Part shown: positions 6,681 to 14,191 of the stretch, in pieces
How positions within the stretch are numbered: position 1 is the stretch's first letter
Layout of the letters: each line of letters starts with the position of its first letter
Assembly: GCA_903895005.1 (NCBI GenBank)
Contig: CAITSH010000406.1
Location: 1-16,269 of the forward strand
Direction: 5' to 3'
Origin: an uncultured Pseudomonadota bacterium
GTDB taxonomy: Bacteria > Pseudomonadota > Gammaproteobacteria > Burkholderiales > SG8-39
DNA: 16,269 nucleotides
Notes under the pieces: generated by a model
The model's database searches: none
Seen by the model: only the letters and a program-made list of their open reading frames with translations
Told to the model about the DNA's origin: nothing
Made by a program: the position numbers and the translations under genes

Positions 6681-7553
6681 ATGCCATTCGCGACAATCAA
6701 CGGAATAAAAATAAATTATCTTGTACAGGGTCAGGGGCCGCACCTGCTGCTGTTCGCACCGGGCGGATTCCGCTCGATTATTTCGCGCTGGACTACGGCA
6801 GGCGGCAAAGGGGTGTTCAAGGATATGGACGCACTGGACACCTTGTCGCGCCATTTCACCGTGATTGCCTACGACCGGCGCGAGTCGGGTCTTTCCGGCG
6901 GGCGCGTCGAACCCCTCAGTTGGGATCTCTACGCCCAGGAGGCGAAGGGCGTTCTTGACATTGCCGGCGCGAAGCAGGCCTTTGTGCTGGGCGGTTGCAT
7001 GGGGGCGTCCCTCGCGCTCGCGCTCGCGGTGCGCTATCCGCAGGCTTGCAGGGGACTCCTGCTGCACTGGCCGGTGGCGGGGTACCGCTGGATGACAACA
7101 ATGCATGCGTGGTTTCAGCGGCATATCGATTTTGTGCGCGAGAACGGGTTTGGTGCGGTGGTTGCGCGCGCGCCCGCCGGTGACAACTTTTTTCTGGATC
7201 CGGAAATCGGTCCGTGGGGTTCGCCCACTGTCGTTGACAAGGCGTTCGCCGCCGAATTCGTGCGACAGGACATGGCGCGCTACCTTGAAATTGTCGAGCG
7301 CAGCCGCGACAGTCTGTTTGGCGACACCATGCCATCTGGCGTAAGCGGGGCGGAATTGATGTCGATCAAGGTGCCCGCCCTCATCATGTCGGGGAACGAC
7401 TGGGCGCACTCGCTTTCCGGATCCTGGGCGATAAAGGAACTGATGCCCGATGCCCAGTTATGGGACGTGCTACCTTCGGAGCAGAACGCGCAGAACACGC
7501 TCGAGCAGATTCTTCAATTTACTTCCAGGCTTGGCGCGCAGGACCAAGCCTGA
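6681..7553 (+). CDS. Alpha/beta-hydrolase-fold protein with Cys nucleophile
   Basis: A 290-residue protein with the alpha/beta hydrolase layout: the oxyanion-loop segment FAPGGF (25-30), YDRRESG (64-70), and a nucleophile elbow at 104-108 that reads GGCMG, with Cys106 where Ser is usual. The acid position is probably Asp240 in GNDWAHS. The usual C-terminal GxGH is replaced by PSEQN (265-269), so the standard catalytic His is missing; His243 is nearby but in another place. It may be an altered hydrolase, a lyase-like member or a binding protein. The ATG at 6681 (MPFATINGIKI) is a typical family start and is preferred to a TTG at 6651. Neither has a good ribosome binding site. It is followed after 40 bases by the third Bug gene and is likely in one operon with it. 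Confidence 0.85.
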   Translation: MPFATINGIKINYLVQGQGPHLLLFAPGGFRSIISRWTTAGGKGVFKDMDALDTLSRHFTVIAYDRRESGLSGGRVEPLSWDLYAQEAKGVLDIAGAKQAFVLGGCMGASLALALAVRYPQACRGLLLHWPVAGYRWMTTMHAWFQRHIDFVRENGFGAVVARAPAGDNFFLDPEIGPWGSPTVVDKAFAAEFVRQDMARYLEIVERSRDSLFGDTMPSGVSGAELMSIKVPALIMSGNDWAHSLSGSWAIKELMPDAQLWDVLPSEQNAQNTLEQILQFTSRLGAQDQA

Positions 7554-7593
7554 CGCGTCGGCAGCGCAGAATTACTTAAAACACTTTGGAGTC

Positions 7594-8586
7594 ATGACAG
7601 CAAACATGGGTGCCTATCTGGTTGAAGTACTGAAGGGAACGATGCTCGCGGTCGTTGCAATGGTGTGTTGCGGTGGTGCCGTTGCGCAGGATTATCCCAA
7701 CCGTCCGGTAAAGCTGATCGTGCCCTACGCCGCCGGCGGCGCGCCCGATGTGCTGGCGCGCCTGGTGGGACAGCGCCTGAGCGAAAGCATGGGTCAGCAG
7801 TTTGTGATCGAGAACCGTCCGGGGGCGGGTGGGATCGCCGCCAGCGAGACCGTGGCGAGGGCGCCGGCCGACGGTTACACGCTGCTCGTGCCCGACATTC
7901 CGCAACTGGCCATCAACCCGTTTCTTTTCACCAAGCTGCCCTACGACCCGGTAAAGGATTTTGCACCGGTGAGCATCATTGCGATGACGCCCATGTTCAT
8001 TGTGGTTTCGCCCTCGCTCAACGTGGACAGCCTGCCCGCGCTGATTGCGCTGGCGAAGTCAAAGCCCGGGCAACTGAGTTACGCGTCGGCGGGTATCGGC
8101 AGCCTGCACCACATCGCCATGGAGTCCTTGAAGGTGGCGACGGGCACCGACATCCTGCATGTTCCCTACAAGGGTACCGGCCAGTCGGTGCCGGCGTTTA
8201 TCGCCGGCGATGTCGCTGTGCTCGTTTCGACGCTCGCCGCGGTCGAACCCTTCGTCAAGGCCGGCAAGGCGAAGTTGCTGGCGGGCACGCCGGCAAAACG
8301 AACCTCGCGTACGCCGGATGTCCCTGCGATTGCCGAATTCATTCCCGGCTTCAACTTTGCCGGTGAGATCGGCGTGGTCGCGCCCGCCGGCACGCCGTCC
8401 GCGATCGTCGCTAAGTTGTCGGCTGAAATTCAGAAGGCAACCCGGCATCCTGACGTGATCAAGCGTCTTGGCGACCTTGGCGCGATACCGGTTGGCAGCA
8501 CGCCGGAAGCCTACGCAGAGAGCCTGCGCGGCAGTCTCGAGGTGTTTGCCAAGGCGGTGCGCGTCTCCGGGCTCAAGCCCGAATAG
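7594..8586 (+). CDS. Bug-family (TTT-type) periplasmic solute-binding protein 3
   Basis: A 330-residue TctC/Bug receptor. The signal peptide ends near residue 31 (GGAVA/QDYP), and the ligand loop PYAAGGAPD carries Asp52. Further family blocks are DGYTLL, KPGQLSYASAG, HVPYKG and VVAPAGTP. The start is taken as the ATG at 7594. ATGs at 7606 and 7642 are also in frame, but 7642 would remove the positively charged n-region. The GGAG before 7594 is very close, so the exact start is uncertain by a few codons. It is strongly similar to the second Bug protein, suggesting a recent duplication and related ligands. It follows the Cys-type hydrolase by 40 bases and precedes the RidA-family gene by 102. 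Confidence 0.92.
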   Translation: MTANMGAYLVEVLKGTMLAVVAMVCCGGAVAQDYPNRPVKLIVPYAAGGAPDVLARLVGQRLSESMGQQFVIENRPGAGGIAASETVARAPADGYTLLVPDIPQLAINPFLFTKLPYDPVKDFAPVSIIAMTPMFIVVSPSLNVDSLPALIALAKSKPGQLSYASAGIGSLHHIAMESLKVATGTDILHVPYKGTGQSVPAFIAGDVAVLVSTLAAVEPFVKAGKAKLLAGTPAKRTSRTPDVPAIAEFIPGFNFAGEIGVVAPAGTPSAIVAKLSAEIQKATRHPDVIKRLGDLGAIPVGSTPEAYAESLRGSLEVFAKAVRVSGLKPE

Positions 8587-8688
8587 TTCTCGCACCCTAA
8601 GACTTGATTCCGCACATAGCCTCGATTCCGCAGATGCGGCTGCTGCGCTGTCAGATTTTTTAATCTTAATTTTTACCGGACCCCGACC

Positions 8689-9093
8689 ATGCCCAAGCAA
8701 ATCATTACTTCGCCCGATGCACCCACCACCGGCTTTACCGACAAGAGTACGCCCTCGCCGCTTGCGCAGGCGATACGCATCGGCAACCTGTTGTTCGTGT
8801 CGGGGCAGGGACCGCTTGATCCGAAAACTCGTGAAGTAGTCAGCACCGAAATCGGCGCGCAGACACGCCAGACACTGAGCAACCTTAAAAGCATTCTCGC
8901 CACGGCGGGGCTGGACTTCCGGCACGTGGTGAACATGCGCGTGGTGCTGAGGAACAGCGAAGACTTTCCCGCCTTCAATGAGGCTTTTCGCGATTTTCTG
9001 GCCGGTGAAAAGGTCACGCGCACCTGCATCGGTGCAACGCCCCATCGCAAGGGCGTGAATGTCGAAATCGATTGCGTGGCCGGTTTCGACTAA
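8689..9093 (+). CDS. RidA (YjgF/YER057c/UK114) family enamine/imine deaminase-like protein
   Basis: A 134-residue RidA-family protein. It has the fold's VSGQGPLD strand (37-44), the catalytic-type Arg111 in TRTCIGA and Glu126 in VEIDCVA, spaced 15 residues apart as in E. coli RidA. These residues suggest a real deaminase acting on 2-aminoacrylate-like enamines. Relatives include 2-aminomuconate deaminase and RutC (3-aminoacrylate). Beside a 3-hydroxyanthranilate-dioxygenase-like enzyme and a RutB-like amidase, both of those roles are plausible. The ATG at 8689 has only a weak upstream GGA. The 102-base gap before it holds an AT-rich stretch (8655-8676) and no clear terminator, so read-through from the Bug gene is possible. 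Confidence 0.9.
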   Translation: MPKQIITSPDAPTTGFTDKSTPSPLAQAIRIGNLLFVSGQGPLDPKTREVVSTEIGAQTRQTLSNLKSILATAGLDFRHVVNMRVVLRNSEDFPAFNEAFRDFLAGEKVTRTCIGATPHRKGVNVEIDCVAGFD

Positions 9094-9114
9094 AGGGTTT
9101 GCATCAGAGATGGG

Positions 9115-9145
9115 CTGGAAAGCCGCTCCTGGCGTGGCTTTCCAG
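9115..9145. terminator. Hairpin between convergent genes, probable bidirectional terminator
   Basis: CTGGAAAGCC (9115-9124) and GGCTTTCCAG (9136-9145) form a perfect 10-base stem with an 11-base loop. It lies between the end of the RidA-family gene (9093) and the end of upp (9182), where both transcripts must stop. T runs on either side are poor, so it may act partly as a 3'-end stabiliser. Confidence 0.65.
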
Positions 9146-9181
9146 TCTATTGCATGCCTGTAGTGTCGGTTGCGCTGAAGC

Positions 9182-9814
9182 TTATTTCGTGCCGAACAGG
9201 CGGTCGCCCGCGTCGCCTATGCCCGGAACGATGTAGCCGTGCTCGTCGAGTTTTTTGTCGATGGCCGCTGTGTACAGGTCGGTGTCCGGGTGCTGCTCGT
9301 GGAAATTGGCGATGCCCTCGGGCGCGGCCAGCATGCACACCACGCGAATCGACGCTGCGCCGTGATCCTTTAACCTATGCACCGCGCCGGCCGCAGAGTT
9401 GCCGGTGGCCAGCATGGGATCGACCACGATTACGCGGCGCTCGGCGATATCCTGCGGAAGCTTGAGGTAATACTCGATCGGCCTGAGCGTGTTGGGGTCG
9501 CGGTACAGGCCGATATGGCCAACCCGCGCCGAGGGCACGAGTTCGAGCATGCCGTCCAGGAGGCCGTTGCCGGCGCGCAGTATCGACACGAAGCAAAGCT
9601 TTTTGCCTTCCACCAACGGCGCCATCATGGGGGCGATCGGCGTTTCTATTGATTCCATGCGCAGCGGCAGGTCGCGCGTCGCCTCGTAGGCGAGCAGCGT
9701 GCCGATTTCGCTCATCAGGCGGCGAAAGCTGCCGGTGGAAGTGTCCTTGCGCCGCATCAGCGTGAGCTTGTGCTGTACCAGCGGGTGATCGATCACCACG
9801 ACCTTGCCTGTCAT
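9182..9814 (-). CDS. upp: Uracil phosphoribosyltransferase
   Basis: A 210-residue cytosolic enzyme converting uracil and PRPP to UMP and pyrophosphate, full length for the family. The PRPP loop is [11 protein letters not shown] (130-140), and the uracil-binding C-terminal block [12 protein letters not shown] (193-204) is intact, ending in LFGTK. The ATG at 9814 follows AGGAGC at a spacing of about five. Usually this is a salvage enzyme, but here it is the last gene behind urc4 and urc1 on the same strand, 53 bases after urc4. In the yeast URC route, uracil phosphoribosyltransferase (Urc6) performs the first step, so this copy probably feeds degradation. Whether the genome has another upp cannot be seen. 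Confidence 0.97.
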   Translation of the reverse strand: MTGKVVVIDHPLVQHKLTLMRRKDTSTGSFRRLMSEIGTLLAYEATRDLPLRMESIETPIAPMMAPLVEGKKLCFVSILRAGNGLLDGMLELVPSARVGHIGLYRDPNTLRPIEYYLKLPQDIAERRVIVVDPMLATGNSAAGAVHRLKDHGAASIRVVCMLAAPEGIANFHEQHPDTDLYTAAIDKKLDEHGYIVPGIGDAGDRLFGTK

Positions 9815-9867
9815 GCCTTGCTCCTGGAATTTTTATTTCGTTGATGTTGCATGCTTTCTTTCACGGA

Positions 9868-11115
9868 TCAGAACACCGTGCCGTCGCTGATGATGTTGAG
9901 CGGGGGCGTGCCATCGGCGCGCTTGTCGCGCGCAATGCGCCGGCCCGCCGCCCAGGTGCCGCCTTCGAGCACTTTGGCAAGCGGCAGGCTCTGCGCATCA
10001 AGGCCCAGCGTCGCGCGAATGGGCTTGGCGATTTCGTCGAGCAAAATCAATGTCAATGCGCGCCATTCGACTACGGGCTCGCTGTCGGCCGGAAGCGGCG
10101 CGTGCAGCAGCGCCGGGTCGCGCGGGGCGATCACGCCGCTGTCGATGAACAGGCCGCCGTTGCGGTATTCGGCAAGGCCGGTGAGACCGTCAAGGCTGGT
10201 GACGCGAATACCCGCCTGCTCCAGCGGCTCCACGAGAGAGTAGGACAGCCACTGCGACAGCTTGTGCAGCGGAACGAGGCAATCGGTGGCATCGCCCGTG
10301 CGTGCCTGGCCGTGCCGCCATACGTCTCCAAGCGATACGCCGCCAAGTACGATGCGTCCGGGCCAGATCGGGCCCAGGGCATGGAGCAGTGTTTCCAGGA
10401 TGGTGGTTGCCGGCAGCGCGCCTTCCTTGGAGAGCGTGATGAGGTGGTCGGCGAGGCCGCCAAGCCGCGGGCGTTCCGCGCCGAACACCGCAGGCTGCGT
10501 GCGCACCGCCTCGCCCATCCGGCGCATCAGCGCGGCGCGGCCGGCGAGGCCCGCAAGGGGATTGTCCGCACTGACCTGGAAGGCGGTGGCGAGTTTGTCT
10601 TCGGTAAAGGCGATGAGTCCCTCGCCGTCGGCGCGCAGCGGAGCGTGGGCTGCCGACGAAAAGGCGCCCGAGGCGAACAGGTGAAAGCTCGCCACCGCGA
10701 GACCCTCGGAGCGCGTGTATTCGCCGCCGCCCGCCTCGCGGTAACGCCAGTGCGGGCCTGCACCCGCGTCAAGCAGCACGCTGGTGATGGCCAGCTCAAA
10801 CTGCACGCGCAACTGCTCGCGTGCATCGGCCGCGGTGCGCGGCGCGAGTTTCGCCCAGCGATCAACGCCGCCGACACCAAAGTGGCGCCAGCGGCTGTGG
10901 TAGGGAATGGCCATCGTCGGGTAGGCCGCGCGCATCGTGTCGAGCACGAAATCGGCGGTGGCACCAAGCTTGGCGAGGTCAAGGCGAAAATGCGTCAGCG
11001 CGTCGTGGCGACCGGCTTCGAACACCAGGCGGCAGCGGCGGCGCACCGCGGCGGCGTTGAGCAGGGTTTCGGCGAGCTCGCGCGCCGCCGGGATGTCTTT
11101 GGCGGGCGCGCTCAT
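9868..11115 (-). CDS. urc4: URC4-like DUF1688 protein, uracil catabolism
   Basis: A 415-residue protein of the DUF1688 family, whose founding member Urc4 is required for uracil use as nitrogen source in Lachancea kluyveri. The family-like block YPTMAIPYHSRWRHFG lies at 65-80, and GEYTRSEGLAVASFHLF follows near 150-170. I see no standard catalytic motif. Earlier work places Urc4 after the Urc1 step, possibly in removing the ribose phosphate, but the chemistry is not firmly known to me. The start is an ATG at 11115 overlapping the TGA of urc1 (ATGA). The frame is open for 96 more codons upstream, but that part lies inside urc1 and is a shadow. Overlap with urc1 and a short gap to upp indicate one operon. 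The symbol follows the yeast name. Confidence 0.88.
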   Translation of the reverse strand: MSAPAKDIPAARELAETLLNAAAVRRRCRLVFEAGRHDALTHFRLDLAKLGATADFVLDTMRAAYPTMAIPYHSRWRHFGVGGVDRWAKLAPRTAADAREQLRVQFELAITSVLLDAGAGPHWRYREAGGGEYTRSEGLAVASFHLFASGAFSSAAHAPLRADGEGLIAFTEDKLATAFQVSADNPLAGLAGRAALMRRMGEAVRTQPAVFGAERPRLGGLADHLITLSKEGALPATTILETLLHALGPIWPGRIVLGGVSLGDVWRHGQARTGDATDCLVPLHKLSQWLSYSLVEPLEQAGIRVTSLDGLTGLAEYRNGGLFIDSGVIAPRDPALLHAPLPADSEPVVEWRALTLILLDEIAKPIRATLGLDAQSLPLAKVLEGGTWAAGRRIARDKRADGTPPLNIISDGTVF

Positions 11116-12395
11116 TCTTCGAGTTTGCGGCCCTTGGCCTTTGCAAGTTCTTCTGCGTCCGGCACTGCATCCGGGGTGAAGTAGCCGGCGGCCTTTTTGG
11201 CATCCATCTCGACGCGCGCATCGGCTGGGATGCGCTCGTCCGGAATGGCGACGCGCTCGACCACTTGTATGCCGGCCTGCACGATGGGCTCGAATTTCAT
11301 GTCGCTCATCGAAACAAACTTGTCGATGCGTGTGATACCCAGCCAGGACAGCACGTCGGGCATCATTTCCTGGAAGCGCATGTCCTGCACGCCGGCGACG
11401 CACTCGGTGCGCTCGAAATAGGTTGCGGCGCGGTCACCACCGACCTGGCGCTTGCGTGCGTTGTAGACGAGGAACTTGGTCACTTCGCCCAGCGCGCGGC
11501 CTTCCTTGCGGTTGTAGATGATGAGGCCCGCGCCGCCTTCCTGCGCCGTCTGTATGCACACCTCGATGCCGTGCACAAGATAAGGCCGACAGGTGCAGAT
11601 GTCCGACCCAAACACGTCCGAGCCGTTGCACTCGTCGTGCACGCGTACCGCGAGCTGGCGCTTGGGGTCGGTGATCGCGGCGATGTCCCCGAGGCAATAA
11701 ACGGTCATGCCCCCGATGGGCGGCAGGAAGACCTTGAGGTCGGGACGGGTGATCAGTTCGGGAAAGGTGCCTGCGGTGTTTTCGAACAGGCCACGGCGCA
11801 GTGTCTGCTCGTCAATGCCAAAGCGCGCCGCTACACCGGGCAGCCACCATACCGGCTCGATGGCGATCTTGGTCACGCGCACGTCGCCGTTCTCTTGCAG
11901 GATGTTGCCGTCGGGTTTGAGCACGCCCGACGCCATGACATCGCGCAACTCGGGCATGTTGATGTGCGCCTTGGTCACGGCGATGGTCGGGCGGATGTCC
12001 CAACCGGCGGCGATCTTGTCGGCATAAACCTCGGCGACCATGTGGCCCCAGGGATCGAGCGAGACGATTTTTTGCGGATCCGCCCATTGTGGATGCGGGC
12101 CGATGCGCTCGGCGGGGCTGGTGTTGGACAAGTCCGGCACGTGTATGGGGGAGAGCTTTCCCGATGCGATGGCGAGGGCGCGGTACAAGGCATAGGCGCC
12201 AGCGTGTGCGCCGATGACGTTGCGCTTGGTCGGGTCCGACAGCGTTGCCACAAGCGGGCCGCGCTCTGCAGCGGTAGCGGCGCCCCAAACGACGGGCGAG
12301 GGCTTGGTCGCACCAGCCGGGGGGTGTGAGGTCAGGACGATCGGGCGGCTTTTGTCGCCTGGCTTTTCAGTGCTTTTTTCCGTATCGGTGCTCAT
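11112..12395 (-). CDS. urc1: URC1-like GTP cyclohydrolase II homologue, uracil catabolism
   Basis: A 427-residue protein with about 215 residues before a GTP-cyclohydrolase-II-like domain. The zinc cysteines are conserved with exact RibA spacing: Cys256, then Cys267 and Cys269 in DICTC. YNRKEGRALG (294-303) corresponds to the YxRQEGRGIG block of RibA. The long N-terminal region, the lack of riboflavin genes nearby and the pairing with a DUF1688 gene mark it as the Urc1 type rather than riboflavin RibA. Urc1 is thought to open the pyrimidine ring at the UMP level. The ATG at 12395 has GAGAA about seven bases upstream; a GTG at 12407 is an alternative. It overlaps urc4 by four bases. The 128-base gap before it shows no strong promoter, though it has weak -35 and -10-like hexamers. 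Confidence 0.9.
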   Translation of the reverse strand: MSTDTEKSTEKPGDKSRPIVLTSHPPAGATKPSPVVWGAATAAERGPLVATLSDPTKRNVIGAHAGAYALYRALAIASGKLSPIHVPDLSNTSPAERIGPHPQWADPQKIVSLDPWGHMVAEVYADKIAAGWDIRPTIAVTKAHINMPELRDVMASGVLKPDGNILQENGDVRVTKIAIEPVWWLPGVAARFGIDEQTLRRGLFENTAGTFPELITRPDLKVFLPPIGGMTVYCLGDIAAITDPKRQLAVRVHDECNGSDVFGSDICTCRPYLVHGIEVCIQTAQEGGAGLIIYNRKEGRALGEVTKFLVYNARKRQVGGDRAATYFERTECVAGVQDMRFQEMMPDVLSWLGITRIDKFVSMSDMKFEPIVQAGIQVVERVAIPDERIPADARVEMDAKKAAGYFTPDAVPDAEELAKAKGRKLEE

Positions 12396-12523
12396 TCGAA
12401 TTCTCACTTTAGCTCAGTGCGTAATCGGTGAGGCGGCAGCATGGCATAAAGGGTGCTGGGCGCACATGTTTGTGAAAAAATTGGCTCGGTTATCGCGTGG
12501 TGGCATTGGGCGCGCGTGACGGA

Positions 12524-14173
12524 TCAGGCGTGCGCCGGTTCCCCCGCCATATCGAGCGCCAGCGCTTCGGCCACTTCTATGCCGTCGATCGCCGCAGAAA
12601 AAATACCGCCGGCATAACTGGCGCCCTCGCCGGCCGGGTACAGGCCAGCGGTGTTCATGCTCTGGTAATCGGCGCGGCGTTTGATGCGCACCGGTGATGA
12701 GGTGCGCGTTTCAACGCCCGTCAGAACCGCGTCGGCCATCGCAAAGCCCTTGATCTGGCGGTCCAGGGCAGGGATGGCTTCGCGTATGGCGGCAATGGCG
12801 TAGTCCGGCAGCGCAGTGGACAAGTCGCAAGGTGTGACACCGGGCTTGTACGAGGGGATCACGGACCCAAGCGAGGTTGAAGCGCGGCCGGCAAGAAAAT
12901 CGCCGACGCGCTGCGCCGGCGCGTTGTAATTGCCCCCGCCCAACTCGAAGGCGCGCTCTTCCCATTTGCGCTGGAATGCGACGCCGGCCATCACGCCGCC
13001 GGGGTAGTCCTCCGGCGTGATGGCAACGACGATGCCGGCGTTGGCGTTGCGCTCGTTGCGAGAATACTGGCTCATGCCGTTAGTGACCACGCGGCCGCGC
13101 TCGGAAGTGGCGGCAACCACGGTCCCTCCCGGGCACATGCAAAAACTGTAGACGGCACGTCCGTTGCTCGCGTGGTGCACCAGCTTGTAATCAGCGGCAC
13201 CCAGGATGGGATTGCCGGCTGCCTTGCCGAAGCGGCATGCGTCGATGACCGATTGCGGGTGTTCGATGCGAAAGCCGATGGAAAACGGCTTGGCCTCCAT
13301 GTAGACGCCGCGCTTGTGCAGCATCTCGAAGGTGTCGCGCGCGCTGTGGCCGATGGCGAGGACAACGTGGTTCGCGGCGATGGCCTCGCCGCTTGCGAGC
13401 CGCACGCCGCGGATTTGCGCGAGGCCGTCCGGCTCCTTTGCAGCTTCGATATCAAGGTCGGTCACGCGGGCGCCGAACCGGAACTCGCCGCCCAGTGCCT
13501 CGATGTCTGCGCGCATTTTTTCAACCATGCCGACGAGGCGGAACGTGCCGATGTGCGGCTTGCTGACGTACATGATCTCGGCCGGCGCGCCCGCCTTGAC
13601 GAATTCGGTGAGCACCTTGCGGCCGTAATGCTTGCGGTCCTTGATCTGGCTCCACAGCTTGCCATCCGAGAAGGTGCCCGCTCCGCCCTCGCCGAACTGC
13701 ACGTTTGATTCCGGATCAAGGTCTTTGCCCTTGCGCCAGAAGCCCCAGGTGTCCTGGGTGCGCTCGCGCACCGCCTTGCCGCGCTCAAGGACGATCGGCC
13801 GGAATCCCATCTGCGCGAGGATGAGGGCGGCGAACAAGCCGCACGGACCGGTGCCTATGACCACAGGCCGTGGCTTGCCGCCGGACCGTGCGGCATCGGG
13901 GGCATGGGTGACAAAGCGATAGGCCATGTCAGGGGTTGCTTTGACGTGGGGATCGGCGGCGAATTTCGAGAGCAGTGCTGCCTCGTTTTTGACCTGCGCG
14001 TCGATGGTGTAGATAAGTACGATGGCCGAGCGCTTGCGCGCGTCATGCGCGCGGCGAAACACCGTGAAGCTTTGAAGGCTGTCCTTCTCGATGCCCAGGC
14101 GCTGCATGATCGCCGTCTCGAGCGCCTCCGGGGGGTGCTCCAGGGGCAGTTTAAGTTCGGTGATCCTGAGCAT
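12524..14173 (-). CDS. FAD-dependent oxidoreductase, COG2509 type
   Basis: A 549-residue flavoprotein. Residues 1-95 form an N-terminal domain with an RRAHDARKR segment, followed by a Rossmann dinucleotide fold with GTGPCG (107-112) and the ribose-binding acid in VLERG (Glu130). GEGGAGTFSDGKL (161-173) and a C-terminal GEGASYAGGI-type flavin block complete the family pattern. This is the widespread COG2509 'uncharacterised FAD-dependent dehydrogenase' group, for which I know no proven reaction. The ATG at 14173 lacks a clear ribosome binding site and lies 18 bases after the moeB stop, so it is likely translated from the moeB transcript. The 128-base gap downstream separates it from urc1, and no convincing terminator is seen there. 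Confidence 0.9.
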   Translation of the reverse strand: MLRITELKLPLEHPPEALETAIMQRLGIEKDSLQSFTVFRRAHDARKRSAIVLIYTIDAQVKNEAALLSKFAADPHVKATPDMAYRFVTHAPDAARSGGKPRPVVIGTGPCGLFAALILAQMGFRPIVLERGKAVRERTQDTWGFWRKGKDLDPESNVQFGEGGAGTFSDGKLWSQIKDRKHYGRKVLTEFVKAGAPAEIMYVSKPHIGTFRLVGMVEKMRADIEALGGEFRFGARVTDLDIEAAKEPDGLAQIRGVRLASGEAIAANHVVLAIGHSARDTFEMLHKRGVYMEAKPFSIGFRIEHPQSVIDACRFGKAAGNPILGAADYKLVHHASNGRAVYSFCMCPGGTVVAATSERGRVVTNGMSQYSRNERNANAGIVVAITPEDYPGGVMAGVAFQRKWEERAFELGGGNYNAPAQRVGDFLAGRASTSLGSVIPSYKPGVTPCDLSTALPDYAIAAIREAIPALDRQIKGFAMADAVLTGVETRTSSPVRIKRRADYQSMNTAGLYPAGEGASYAGGIFSAAIDGIEVAEALALDMAGEPAHA

Positions 14174-14191
14174 AAACGTGTCGGGTTGCGG

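Noticed and set aside
8608..8635. Short direct repeat GATTCCGCA before the RidA-family gene
   Set aside because: Only two copies of nine bases, with no matching sites elsewhere in the window. Too little to call an operator.
9841..11184. Long plus-strand open frame (447 codons) opposite urc4
   Set aside because: It is antisense to the DUF1688 gene, rich in Arg/Gly/Ala as GC-rich shadow frames are, and has no recognisable domain or ribosome binding site.
11116..11403. 96-residue N-terminal extension of the DUF1688 protein
   Set aside because: It lies inside urc1 in another frame, and the ATGA overlap at 11112-11115 gives a natural start.
11265..12329. Long plus-strand open frame (354 codons) opposite urc1
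   Set aside because: It mirrors a gene with intact zinc and GTP-cyclohydrolase motifs; its His/Asp/Gly-rich composition is that of a complementary-strand shadow.
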